Shown in pieces: positions 32,773 through 40,895 of a stretch of DNA of 42,989 nt. The stretch lies in NCBI RefSeq assembly GCF_019308285.1, contig NZ_WWEM01000040.1, positions 1-42,989 on the forward strand, given 5' to 3'. The stretch's first letter is position 1. The number at the start of each line of letters is the position of its first letter. A model generated the notes under the pieces. It saw only the letters and a program-made list of their open reading frames with translations, did no database searches and had not been told where the DNA came from. Source of the stretch: Flavobacterium quisquiliarum. GTDB taxonomy: Bacteria; Bacteroidota; Bacteroidia; Flavobacteriales; Flavobacteriaceae. Position numbers and translations under genes: made by a program.

Positions 32773-34890
32773 TTATTTAGTAGTTTGAAGTTTTCTCTCC
32801 AAAAACGCCAATCCAAACCGAATTTTATCATAAGACATTTTTTCTTCAAAATATTCAAAGTAAGGTCTTAGTGCTTCAGGCTTCTCTAATTCTATCTGAG
32901 CTTTTTCAATTTTCAAAATTTCATCTTCAGAAACAAATTGATTTAAATCGATTTCATTTCCATCAACGTATAATTTAGCTAAATGAGAAATAATGGTAGT
33001 TTCTCCTAAATTACGCTGTCCTGCAATTTCTTGTACAGAAAGTCCGCTTTGAAATAATTCTAATGTTTTCGAATATGTACTGTCTTTTTTCTCTTTTTTA
33101 ACAACCGATTTATTTCTTTCAAATTCAATAATAGCTTTGATGAAATCGTCTCCATATTTTTCCAATTTTGCTTTTCCAACACCTTCAACAGCAAGAAACT
33201 CTTCATCGCTCATTGGTCTTAAAATTTCCATTTGACGTAAAGAGGCATCACTAAAAATAACATAAGCTGGAACTTCTTCTTCTTTTGCAATTTCATAACG
33301 CAATTTGCGAAGTGTTTCAAATAAAGAATTTTTAACTGCTCTAGTTTTGATCTCTTTTGCTTCTACTTTTTCAATAACTTTCTTAACAACTGTTGTGAGC
33401 TTTACTTTTTCACCTTCAAATAAAACTTTTTTGGCAAAAGCAGTAAGCAATATTTTATTATGCTGATGAAAGGCAATTTCGCAATATCCTAAATTTATTA
33501 ATTGAATTAAATATTGATTCCAGTCATACCAAGATACATCACCGCCAATTCCGTACGTTTTTAGCTCTTGATAATTTTTTTCGTAGATATACGCATTTCT
33601 CGAGCCTCTTAGAAAGTCTACAATAACAGCTAAAGGTTCAGATTCTTTTAAACGTGTAATAGCAGATAATGCTTTCTGCGCGAGAATCGTTCCATCGAAA
33701 AAAGTTGGAGGATTTTTGCAAATATCGCAGTTTCCGCAATTTTCAGTTACCAGTTCTCCAAAATAAGAAAGCAAAATTTTTCTGCGACAGCTGACAGCAT
33801 CTGCATATTGTTTCATACGATCCAATTTTGCCAGTTGGATATCTGCGTTTAATCCCTCTGATGCAAATTTCTGAAGCTGAATCACATCTGCATAGCTTTC
33901 AAATAAAATGGTTTCAGCCGGAAGACCATCACGGCCGGCTCTACCGATTTCCTGATAATAACCTTCAATATTCTTTGGGAGATTATAATGAATGACCCAG
34001 CGTACATTTGATTTGTCAATTCCCATTCCAAAAGCAATAGTCGCACAAACAACCTGACAATCGTCATTAATAAACTGATCCTGAGTTTTAGCTCGTGTAT
34101 CATTATCTAAACCAGCATGATAAGCTTTGGCGGTAATGCCATTTTTCTTTAATTTTTCAGCAAGTTCTTCAGTTGTTTTACGGCTTAGACAATAAATAAT
34201 CCCAGATTCATTAGGTTTATCTTCTACAAAATCAATTATTTGCTTAACTCGATCTAAAGCTGGACGTACTTCTAAACTTAAGTTTTTTCGATCAAAAGAA
34301 GCAATAAAAGTTTTCGGTTTTTTAAGATTCAATTGTTTTGTAATATCTGTACGAGTAGCTTTGTCAGCAGTAGCTGTTAAGGCCAAAACAGGAGTAGAAG
34401 GGAAGCGGCTTTTTAAATAACCTAAATTGGTATAAGCCGGCCTGAAGTCATGTCCCCAAGAGGAAATACAGTGCGCTTCATCAATCGCTATTAAACTAAT
34501 TGTCAATTCATTAAAAGCCATATCTAAATAAGATAAACTTTCGGGTGCGATATAAACTAACTTAAAATGATTTGATTTTAAATTGTCAATGTAATATTGC
34601 TGCTCTTGAGAAGATTGCGAACTATTAATATAACAAGCGGCTATTCCATTAGTTTTTAAACTATCAACTTGATCTTTCATTAAAGCAATCAGAGGAGAGA
34701 TTACAATTGTAATTCCAGGCAATATTAAAGCTGGAAGCTGAAAGCATATCGATTTTCCACCACCAGTAGGCATAATGGCTAATGCATCTTGTCCTGAAAG
34801 TATGGTGCTTATGATATTTTCCTGATTTGGTCTGAATTTTTCAAAACCAAAATTTTCTTTTAAAGTTGCGTGTAAAATTTCTGAAGTCAT
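32773..34890 (-). CDS. recQ: ATP-dependent DNA helicase RecQ
   Basis: A 3'-5' superfamily-2 helicase in recombination and repair. Walker A is PTGGGKS at 41-47. The DEAH box lies in LIAIDEAHCISSWGHDFRPAY, and motif VI in QEIGRAGRDGLPAE. The zinc site is CRRKILLSYFGELVTENCGNCDIC. The RQC winged helix and an HRDC domain (about 530-605, FSDASLRQMEILRPMSDEEF) follow. A C-terminal helix-turn-helix-like part (FQSGLSVQEIAGQRNLGETTI) is typical of longer RecQ forms. The length of 705 fits. Confidence 0.97.
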   Translation of the reverse strand: MTSEILHATLKENFGFEKFRPNQENIISTILSGQDALAIMPTGGGKSICFQLPALILPGITIVISPLIALMKDQVDSLKTNGIAACYINSSQSSQEQQYYIDNLKSNHFKLVYIAPESLSYLDMAFNELTISLIAIDEAHCISSWGHDFRPAYTNLGYLKSRFPSTPVLALTATADKATRTDITKQLNLKKPKTFIASFDRKNLSLEVRPALDRVKQIIDFVEDKPNESGIIYCLSRKTTEELAEKLKKNGITAKAYHAGLDNDTRAKTQDQFINDDCQVVCATIAFGMGIDKSNVRWVIHYNLPKNIEGYYQEIGRAGRDGLPAETILFESYADVIQLQKFASEGLNADIQLAKLDRMKQYADAVSCRRKILLSYFGELVTENCGNCDICKNPPTFFDGTILAQKALSAITRLKESEPLAVIVDFLRGSRNAYIYEKNYQELKTYGIGGDVSWYDWNQYLIQLINLGYCEIAFHQHNKILLTAFAKKVLFEGEKVKLTTVVKKVIEKVEAKEIKTRAVKNSLFETLRKLRYEIAKEEEVPAYVIFSDASLRQMEILRPMSDEEFLAVEGVGKAKLEKYGDDFIKAIIEFERNKSVVKKEKKDSTYSKTLELFQSGLSVQEIAGQRNLGETTIISHLAKLYVDGNEIDLNQFVSEDEILKIEKAQIELEKPEALRPYFEYFEEKMSYDKIRFGLAFLERKLQTTK

Positions 34891-34983
34891 TGGCGTATAA
34901 TTTTTATGTTGAGTGAATAAATTTAAAAATAATCTTACAAAACATAAAAATATAAATTTTATTTAAAGTTTAATTCAAAATAT

Positions 34984-35008
34984 AAAAAAAGGAACTCAAT
35001 AGAGTTCC
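34984..35008 (-). terminator. Terminator after the Asp-rich protein gene
   Basis: GGAACTC (34991-34997) pairs with GAGTTCC (35002-35008) around AATA. Read on the minus strand it runs into seven T (34984-34990). It lies 27 bases past the stop and closes the polyamine-gene unit. Confidence 0.8.
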
Positions 35009-35034
35009 CTTTTATTTATTTTAAAGAAAATGAA

Positions 35035-35451
35035 TTAATCTTCATCCTCTTCATCTTCATCGTAATCAGTATCTGCTTTATCGTTGTCATCATCATCGTC
35101 ATCATCGTCTCCACCATCAGAATCTGGTTTGTCTTGATTGTCGTCGTCGTCATCATCGTCGTCGCTAATATCGTCATCAAGATCCATACCTTTTACTGGT
35201 GCAATTGCATCTACATCAACATCTAAATCATCATCTTCATCGTAGTTTTCAATTCTGTCAGCAAGTTTAGTACTAATTTTTACTAAGTAAATAGTGTCCT
35301 CAGTACGTACTTCAACAGCCTCAACCAATTCGTTTTTAGCATTTCTAAAACGGATTACATCCGAATCATCGTAACCATCAGGAAATTTTTCAACCAAAAG
35401 GTTTAAAATTTCATTGGTAAGTTTAGCGTAGTCTACTATAACTCTTTTCAT
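35035..35451 (-). CDS. Acidic protein with polyaspartate C-terminal tail
   Basis: A folded-looking N-terminal half (1-75, MKRVIVDYAKLTNEILNLLVEKF, then TEDTIYLVKISTKL) is followed by about 62 residues that are mostly Asp and Glu, with two runs of eight Asp. Relatives in Flavobacteriia have, from memory, been labelled DNA primase, which the sequence does not support. The gene begins eight bases after the deoxyhypusine-synthase-like gene and is almost certainly co-transcribed with it. The tail is coded by GAC/GAT repeats prone to slippage. It could bind Ca2+ or cationic polyamines; function unknown. Confidence 0.82.
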   Translation of the reverse strand: MKRVIVDYAKLTNEILNLLVEKFPDGYDDSDVIRFRNAKNELVEAVEVRTEDTIYLVKISTKLADRIENYDEDDDLDVDVDAIAPVKGMDLDDDISDDDDDDDDNQDKPDSDGGDDDDDDDDNDKADTDYDEDEEDED

Positions 35452-35459
35452 AAATTATT

Positions 35460-36428
35460 CTATAAATCTAATAAATATGCGAAAATTAACGGAGCAACGA
35501 TTGTAGCATCCGACTCAATAATAAATTTAGGGGTTTTGATGTCTAGTTTACCCCAAGTGATTTTCTCATTTGGAACTGCTCCAGAATAAGATCCATAACT
35601 AGTTGTTGAATCTGAAATCTGGCAGAAATAGCTCCAGAATGGAACATCATGCATCTCCATATCTTGGTATAACATTGGTACAACACAGATAGGGAAGTCA
35701 CCCGCAATACCACCACCGATTTGGAAGAAACCAATACCGTTTGAACTGTTTTTTGAATACCAATCTGCTAAGAAAGTCATATATTCAATTCCAGATTTCA
35801 TGGTAGAAGCTTTTAAATCTCCTTTAATTACGTATGAAGCAAAGATATTTCCCATTGTACTATCTTCCCATCCCGGAACGATAATAGGTAAATTTTTCTC
35901 TGCAGCTGCATACATCCAGCTATCTTTTAAGTCAATCTCATAATATTCTTCTAGAACACCAGATAATAACATTTTATACATGAATTCATGCGGAAAATAA
36001 CGTTCTCCTTTATCGTCTGCATCTTTCCAAATTTTGTAAATGTGTTTTTGTAAACGACGGAATGCTTCATGTTCAGGGATACAAGTATCAGTAACACGGT
36101 TTAATCCTCTTTCTAATAAAGCCCACTCGTCTTCTGGAGTTAGATCACGATAGTTTGGAACTCTTTCATAGTGAGAATGAGCTACAAGATTCATGATGTC
36201 TTCTTCTAGATTTGCTCCAGTACATGAAATAATATGTACTTTGTCTTGTCTGATTACTTCAGCAAAAATTTTTCCAATTTCTGCTGTACTCATTGCGCCA
36301 GCCATACTTACCAGCATTTTTGCACCATCGGCTAATTGCTGCTCGTATGCTTTTGCAGCATCTACTAGCGAAGCAGAATTGAAATGCAAATAATGTTTTT
36401 CAATAAACTGACTGATTGGTCCTTTCAT
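35460..36428 (-). CDS. Deoxyhypusine-synthase-like protein (polyamine enzyme)
   Basis: A 322-residue NAD-dependent enzyme of the deoxyhypusine synthase fold. The family elements SMAGAMSTAEIGKIFAEVIRQ and SCTGANLEED are present, and the catalytic lysine is Lys294 in the ITWGK segment, followed by ESDATIVAPLIFAYLL. Bacteria have no eIF5A, so the eukaryotic reaction is unlikely. Bacterial relatives are thought to move the aminobutyl group of spermidine or a related amine, giving for example homospermidine. The gene upstream is arginine decarboxylase, which supports polyamine metabolism. Exact product unproven. Confidence 0.9.
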   Translation of the reverse strand: MKGPISQFIEKHYLHFNSASLVDAAKAYEQQLADGAKMLVSMAGAMSTAEIGKIFAEVIRQDKVHIISCTGANLEEDIMNLVAHSHYERVPNYRDLTPEDEWALLERGLNRVTDTCIPEHEAFRRLQKHIYKIWKDADDKGERYFPHEFMYKMLLSGVLEEYYEIDLKDSWMYAAAEKNLPIIVPGWEDSTMGNIFASYVIKGDLKASTMKSGIEYMTFLADWYSKNSSNGIGFFQIGGGIAGDFPICVVPMLYQDMEMHDVPFWSYFCQISDSTTSYGSYSGAVPNEKITWGKLDIKTPKFIIESDATIVAPLIFAYLLDL

Positions 36429-36529
36429 TTTTTTTTGTTTTTTTTTGAATTAAAAAGTTTAACCTTTTTGGATGTTAATGCAAATTAAGAATTTTCTAAA
36501 TATTTCCTTTACTTAATTTGCCGTTTTTT

Positions 36530-37933
36530 TTATAACTTTTTTTTGTAGCCTAGAATTTTTAATACATCGTCAGAAGTCTGCTGTTCCGAGAAAACTTCTG
36601 TTGCCAGAATACCATTTTCATCACGATCTATTAAAATATGTTTAGGCTGTGGAATCAAACAGTGGTGAAGACCGCCGTATCCTCCAATTGTCTCCTGATA
36701 AGCGCCAGTATTAAAGAAACCGATATAAAGTGGTTTTTCTTTGTTGTACTTTGGCAAATAAATGGCATTCATGTTTTGTTCAGAATTGTAATAATCGTCA
36801 CTATCACAAGTAAGACCTCCTAACAGAACCCGTTCGTAAGTATCATTCCAGCGATTAATAGCCAGCATAATAAAACGTTTGTTTATAGCCCAAGTATCTG
36901 GTAAAGTGGTAATGAAAGATGAATCAATCATATTCCATTTTTCTCTATCATTTTGTTGTTTTTGATACAAAATCTGATAGATTGCACCACCGCTTTCGCC
37001 TACAGTAAAGGATCCAAATTCCGTAAAAATATTTGGAACATCCACTTCAGCTTCATCACAAGCAATTTTAATTTGATTGATGATTTCATCAATCATATAT
37101 TGATAATCATATTCAAAAGCAAGTGAGTTTTTAATAGGGAAACCACCGCCAATGTTCAAACCGTCAAGAGTTGGACACTCTTTTTTAAGAGCAATGTAAA
37201 CTTTAATACATTTTACAAGCTCATTCCAGTAATATGATGTATCATTAATTCCAGTATTAATGAAAAAGTGAAGCATTTTAAGCTCTAACTTATCATTCTC
37301 CTGGATTTGTTTTTTATAGAAAGAAACAATGTTTTTATAACCAATTCCTAATCTTGAAGTATAAAACTCAAATTTAGGTTCTTCCTCAGCAGCAATACGA
37401 ATTCCGATTTTAAATTTGCCTTTAATTTCTGCCTGAAGTAAATCTAATTCTTCATAATTATCAATAATTGGAATAGTGTTCTTATGCCCATTATTGATTA
37501 ATCTAGCAATATTGCTAATATACTCGTCTCTTTTGAAACCGTTACAAATTACGTAAGTACTTTTGTTGATTTTTCCGTTTTCTAATAAATTCTCTACAAT
37601 ATTAACATCAAATGCTGATGAAGTTTCTATATGAATATTGTTTTTGAAAGCCTCATTCATGATATATTCAAAATGAGAACTTTTTGTACAGTAGCAATAA
37701 TAGTATTTTGCGTCGTACTTATTCTTTTCCATTGATTTTCTGAACCAAGCTTTTGCTTTATTGATATTTTCAGAAATCTGAGGTAAATAAGTAAACTTTA
37801 ACGGAGTACCATATTGTTCAACCAATTTCATTAAATCAATATTATGAAATAAAAGGTTGTCTTTGTTTAATTTAAATTCCTCTTGTGGAAAGTAGTATGT
37901 TTGATTTATTAGATCAGAATATTTTGTATTCAT
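36530..37933 (-). CDS. speA: Arginine decarboxylase, alanine-racemase-fold type
   Basis: A PLP enzyme of fold III that turns arginine into agmatine for polyamine synthesis. The cofactor lysine is Lys84 in YCYCTKSSHFEYI. GIRIAAEEEPKFEFYTSRLGIG and LNIGGGFPIKNS give phosphate and substrate contacts, and LLGGLTCDSDDYYNSEQNM and FFNTGAYQETIGGYGGLHH form the C-terminal barrel region. At 467 residues it is shorter than E. coli SpeA (about 650), as is usual in Bacteroidota. No agmatinase gene lies between it and the deoxyhypusine-synthase-like gene. Confidence 0.9.
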   Translation of the reverse strand: MNTKYSDLINQTYYFPQEEFKLNKDNLLFHNIDLMKLVEQYGTPLKFTYLPQISENINKAKAWFRKSMEKNKYDAKYYYCYCTKSSHFEYIMNEAFKNNIHIETSSAFDVNIVENLLENGKINKSTYVICNGFKRDEYISNIARLINNGHKNTIPIIDNYEELDLLQAEIKGKFKIGIRIAAEEEPKFEFYTSRLGIGYKNIVSFYKKQIQENDKLELKMLHFFINTGINDTSYYWNELVKCIKVYIALKKECPTLDGLNIGGGFPIKNSLAFEYDYQYMIDEIINQIKIACDEAEVDVPNIFTEFGSFTVGESGGAIYQILYQKQQNDREKWNMIDSSFITTLPDTWAINKRFIMLAINRWNDTYERVLLGGLTCDSDDYYNSEQNMNAIYLPKYNKEKPLYIGFFNTGAYQETIGGYGGLHHCLIPQPKHILIDRDENGILATEVFSEQQTSDDVLKILGYKKKL

Positions 37934-38002
37934 TTATTTGTCAAAGTTTTAGAGATTGTAATTGTATTTTAAATTTAGTGTTTTTTATGCTAAATCTTAA
38001 AT

Positions 38003-38182
38003 TCAAACTCTAATATTTGCAAATATAATTGGCAGCTTTTCGTGCTCCGCTTTTGAACATTGGAAAACATCAAAACAAAATGGACTTTTACTATTATAAA
38101 AACGATCCAACATTCTTAATAAAGAACTGTTGAGGCGGTTTCTGTAAGAGCTGAAATGTCTTCTTTGTTTGTTTGTTTTCAT
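38003..38182 (-). CDS. Arg-rich small ORF ahead of arginine decarboxylase
   Basis: A 59-residue frame starting at the ATG at 38182 (MKTNKQRRHFSSYRNRLNSS) with seven arginines, ending 69 bases before the arginine decarboxylase ATG. An in-frame start 36 bases upstream would cover the promoter and is not preferred. No family is recognised. The ATG lies four bases past a TACATTTG -7 box, so the message may be leaderless. It may be a small protein, a regulatory leader peptide, or chance. Confidence 0.4.
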   Translation of the reverse strand: MKTNKQRRHFSSYRNRLNSSLLRMLDRFYNSKSPFCFDVFQCSKAEHEKLPIIFANIRV

Positions 38183-38186
38183 GGGG

Positions 38187-38218
38187 CAAATGTAAAAAAT
38201 AAAATATACCAAATGCAA
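38187..38218 (-). promoter_or_regulatory. Promoter upstream of the small ORF and arginine decarboxylase
   Basis: On the minus strand TTG at 38216-38218 and TACATTTG at 38187-38194 are 21 bases apart. The position just downstream of aroB makes it the likely promoter of the small ORF, speA, the deoxyhypusine-synthase-like gene and the acidic-protein gene. Confidence 0.65.
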
Positions 38219-38238
38219 CGCTTTCGATTAAAAAAAGT

Positions 38239-39306
38239 TTAAGATTTATAATCTTGAAACGCGTCTAGAATTAATTTATTTTCAACGGATTGGTTAATTT
38301 TTATTTTTCCGATTCCTTCAATTAATGCAAATTGAATTGTTCCGTATTCATTTTTTTTGTCATGAATCAGCAATTCTAAGATCGGTTCGATGTCATTTTC
38401 TTCAAAAATTACATCATCATAAATACCTTTGAGAATCGTTTTGATTTCTCTATATTCTTGTTCAGTAATTAAACCTTTTTGAAGTGAAATATAACTTTCT
38501 AAAATCATTCCGATAGCAATGGCTTCTCCGTGTAGTAGAGTTGTTTTTTCCTCGCTTTCCAAAAAGTAACTTTCAATAGCATGCCCCAAAGTATGCCCGA
38601 AATTCAATGCTTTACGGATATTTTTTTCCGTTGGATCTTGAATTACGATTTCATTCTTAATTTCAACCGAACGATAAATCAATTGATCCAGTTCGTCAAA
38701 AACAATCGATTTTAAATCTGAAAACTGTCTCCAATAAGGTGCATCATAAATTAAACCATGTTTCAGCATTTCAGCCAATCCAGAACGCATTTCACTTTGT
38801 GGTAAAGTTTCAAGGTATTCCGTATCGATTAAAACCATTTGAGGAACATTAATAACGCCTATCTGATTTTTAAGATTTCCTAAGTCAACACCTGTTTTTC
38901 CTCCCACAGAAGCATCAACCATAGATAATAAAGTGGTTGGAACATTGATAAAATCTACACCTCTTTTAAAAGTTGAAGCCACAAAACCGCCTAAATCTGT
39001 AACTACGCCGCCGCCAACATTAATAACAAGCGATTTTCTATCGCCTCCAAGTTCTGTTAGAATATTCCATATTTCAATACAAGTTTCTATATTTTTATTG
39101 GCTTCACCAGCTTCAAACTCGATAATTTCGATAGCCAAATCTGTTTCTAAATGTGGAATAAATTTTGGAAGACAGTATTCATTGGTTTGATCATCAACAA
39201 TTATAAATATGTTTGAATATTTATTTTCTCTTAAATGTTTATTTAAAGCTTCGTAAGCATTTTGGTTGAAATGTACGAGATAATTATTGGCTTGAATAGA
39301 GTTCAT
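38239..39306 (-). CDS. aroB: 3-dehydroquinate synthase
   Basis: The second enzyme of the shikimate pathway, converting DAHP to 3-dehydroquinate with NAD and a metal. The family core is ELGGDRKSLVINVGGGVVTD and VPTTLLSMVDASVGGKTGVD, followed by SEMRSGLAEMLKHGLIYD. The metal-ligand His are in NFGHTLGHAIE and LHGEAIAIGM. The length of 355 is normal. It is transcribed separately from the next downstream unit, whose promoter lies past its stop codon. Confidence 0.97.
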   Translation of the reverse strand: MNSIQANNYLVHFNQNAYEALNKHLRENKYSNIFIIVDDQTNEYCLPKFIPHLETDLAIEIIEFEAGEANKNIETCIEIWNILTELGGDRKSLVINVGGGVVTDLGGFVASTFKRGVDFINVPTTLLSMVDASVGGKTGVDLGNLKNQIGVINVPQMVLIDTEYLETLPQSEMRSGLAEMLKHGLIYDAPYWRQFSDLKSIVFDELDQLIYRSVEIKNEIVIQDPTEKNIRKALNFGHTLGHAIESYFLESEEKTTLLHGEAIAIGMILESYISLQKGLITEQEYREIKTILKGIYDDVIFEENDIEPILELLIHDKKNEYGTIQFALIEGIGKIKINQSVENKLILDAFQDYKS

Positions 39307-39329
39307 GATTCTTTAGTTAATTGAAAGCG

Positions 39330-39337
39330 CAAAAATA
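39330..39337 (-). promoter_or_regulatory. -7 element TATTTTTG for aroB
   Basis: It matches TAnnTTTG on the minus strand, 24 bases before the aroB start. A TTTG 24 bases further upstream is too far to be a sure -33 element. Confidence 0.45.
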
Positions 39338-39528
39338 AAGTATTTTAAACGAAATAATCTTCAAACTTTAGCTCTAATTTGTTTAAAATACAGCCTTACA
39401 TGCCTTATTTATCTACATTATAATTAAGCAGGTATACATTTACTTCATAAATTGGTGTTTTCTGATAATCTTATTAAATATACTTAAAAATATCGTCCTG
39501 TTTTATGAAGAATATTCAAAACACTCTT

Positions 39529-39536
39529 TATCTTTG
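39529..39536 (+). promoter_or_regulatory. -7 element TATCTTTG for the proline dehydrogenase gene
   Basis: It matches TAnnTTTG exactly, 18 bases before the ATG at 39554. No -33 element was seen. Confidence 0.55.
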
Positions 39537-39553
39537 CATAAAAACTAAACTTA

Positions 39554-40723
39554 ATGGAAAAAATATTCGATAACACTCAAGTTGCATTCTCACTTAAAAG
39601 TGACACAGAACTTGATAGAGCTTATTTTCTTTTTAAAATGATCGACAGCGAACCTTTAGTTCGAATTGGTACTGCTGTTACAAATTTCGCTATAAAGGCG
39701 CATCTTCCTGTTGAAGGATTAATTCGCGCTACTGTTTTTGATCACTTTTGCGGTGGTGTAAACGAAAACGACTGCTTAACTGTAGTAGATAAAATGTTCA
39801 CTAAAGGAGTTTCATCTGTACTAGATTATTCAGTTGAAGGAAAAGAAGAAGAAGAGCAGTTTGATGCCGCTCTGGAAATGACATTGAGAACTGTTGAGTT
39901 TGCAAAAGAGCGTCTTGCTATTCCATTTGCAGTTTTTAAACCAACGGGTTTAGGACGTTTTGAATTATATGAGAAATTAGGAGAGAAACAAACTTTATCT
40001 CCGGCAGAACAAGCGGAGTGGGATAGAGTGGTAGCTCGTTTTGATAAAATCTGTAGTGAAGCGCATAAAAAAGATGTAGCCTTATTGATTGATGGAGAAG
40101 AAAGCTGGATGCAGGATGCAGCCGACGATTTAGTTACGGATATGATGCGTAAATACAATAAAGACAAAGCAATTGTATTTAACACTCTACAAATGTACCG
40201 TTGGGATCGTTTGGATTATCTTAAAGGTCTGCACGAAATTGCTAAAAATGAAGGTTTCTATATTGGAATGAAGCTAGTTCGTGGTGCTTATATGGAGAAA
40301 GAAAACAAAAGAGCAGAGGAAAAAGGATATGTTTCTCCAATCTGTGTTTCTAAACAAGCGACAGACGATAATTATGATGCAGCTGTACAGTATATGGCAG
40401 ATCACTTGGAAACAATGTCAATTTTCGCAGGAACTCACAACGAACTAAGTTCTTATAAATTAATGGAAATATTAGCTCAAAAAGGAATTGCCAAAAGCGA
40501 TAACAGAATCTGGTTTGGGCAATTATACGGAATGAGCGATAATATCAGCTACAACTTAGCTGAAAACGGTTATAACGTAGCAAAATATTTACCATTTGGA
40601 CCTGTAAAAGATGTTATGCCATACTTGATTCGTCGTGCTGAAGAAAATACTTCTGTTGCTGGACAAACAAGCCGTGAATTATCTATGATTAAAGCAGAAC
40701 GTAAACGTAGAAAAGGGAAATAA
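39554..40723 (+). CDS. Proline dehydrogenase
   Basis: An FAD enzyme that oxidises proline to pyrroline-5-carboxylate. The PRODH barrel of 389 residues shows FKPTGLGRFELYEKL, the FAD-contact segment MYRWDRLDYL, KLVRGAYMEKENKRA, and the C-terminal RRAEENTSVAGQTSRELSMI with the substrate-binding arginines. It lacks the P5C dehydrogenase domain of bifunctional PutA, as usual in Bacteroidota, where that enzyme is separate. No P5C dehydrogenase is in the window. Confidence 0.95.
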   Translation: MEKIFDNTQVAFSLKSDTELDRAYFLFKMIDSEPLVRIGTAVTNFAIKAHLPVEGLIRATVFDHFCGGVNENDCLTVVDKMFTKGVSSVLDYSVEGKEEEEQFDAALEMTLRTVEFAKERLAIPFAVFKPTGLGRFELYEKLGEKQTLSPAEQAEWDRVVARFDKICSEAHKKDVALLIDGEESWMQDAADDLVTDMMRKYNKDKAIVFNTLQMYRWDRLDYLKGLHEIAKNEGFYIGMKLVRGAYMEKENKRAEEKGYVSPICVSKQATDDNYDAAVQYMADHLETMSIFAGTHNELSSYKLMEILAQKGIAKSDNRIWFGQLYGMSDNISYNLAENGYNVAKYLPFGPVKDVMPYLIRRAEENTSVAGQTSRELSMIKAERKRRKGK

Positions 40724-40773
40724 AATTAATTATAAATTCCAATTTTTAAAATTCCAAATTCCAAAACATTTAT

Positions 40774-40806
40774 AAACCCGACAGGTTTTTAAAACCTGTC
40801 GGGTTT
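40774..40806 (+). terminator. Terminator after the proline dehydrogenase gene
   Basis: AAACCCGACAGGTTTT (40774-40789) and 40791-40806 are exact complements, followed by GCTTT. The core AAACCCGACA also appears in the terminator at 32608. Confidence 0.8.
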
Positions 40807-40823
40807 GCTTTAAACAATACAAT

Positions 40824-40858
40824 AAAAAACTCCGTTTGCAATACAAACGGAGTTTTTT
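40824..40858. terminator. Second, bidirectional terminator
   Basis: AAAAAACTCCGTTTG (40824-40838) pairs exactly with 40844-40858 around CAATA. A and T runs on both sides suit the convergent genes. Confidence 0.85.
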
Positions 40859-40895
40859 ATTGGAATTTGGAATTTAAAAAATTGGAATTTATACT

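Larger units (their letters stand above)
40732..40892. repeat. Nested inverted repeat: outer 33-bp arms around two terminators
   Basis: 40732-40764 and 40860-40892 are reverse complements with one mismatch (unit AAATTCCAAATTCCAA). They enclose the hairpins at 40774-40806 and 40824-40858. The element fills the gap between the convergent proline dehydrogenase and ABC exporter genes. The motif is similar to the degenerate repeat near 8752-8807. Confidence 0.8.

Noticed and set aside
32622..32871. Overlapping small reading frames on both strands beside recQ
   Set aside because: They run across the 29-bp inverted repeat and a terminator, and on one side into the end of recQ. The frames are explained by the repeat, with no family resemblance.
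38933..39190. Plus-strand 85-residue frame inside aroB
   Set aside because: Antisense to the conserved dehydroquinate synthase core. It is low complexity and not recognised.
39826..40185. Minus-strand 119-residue frame inside the proline dehydrogenase gene
   Set aside because: Antisense shadow, Ser/Ala-rich composition expected from the complementary codons.
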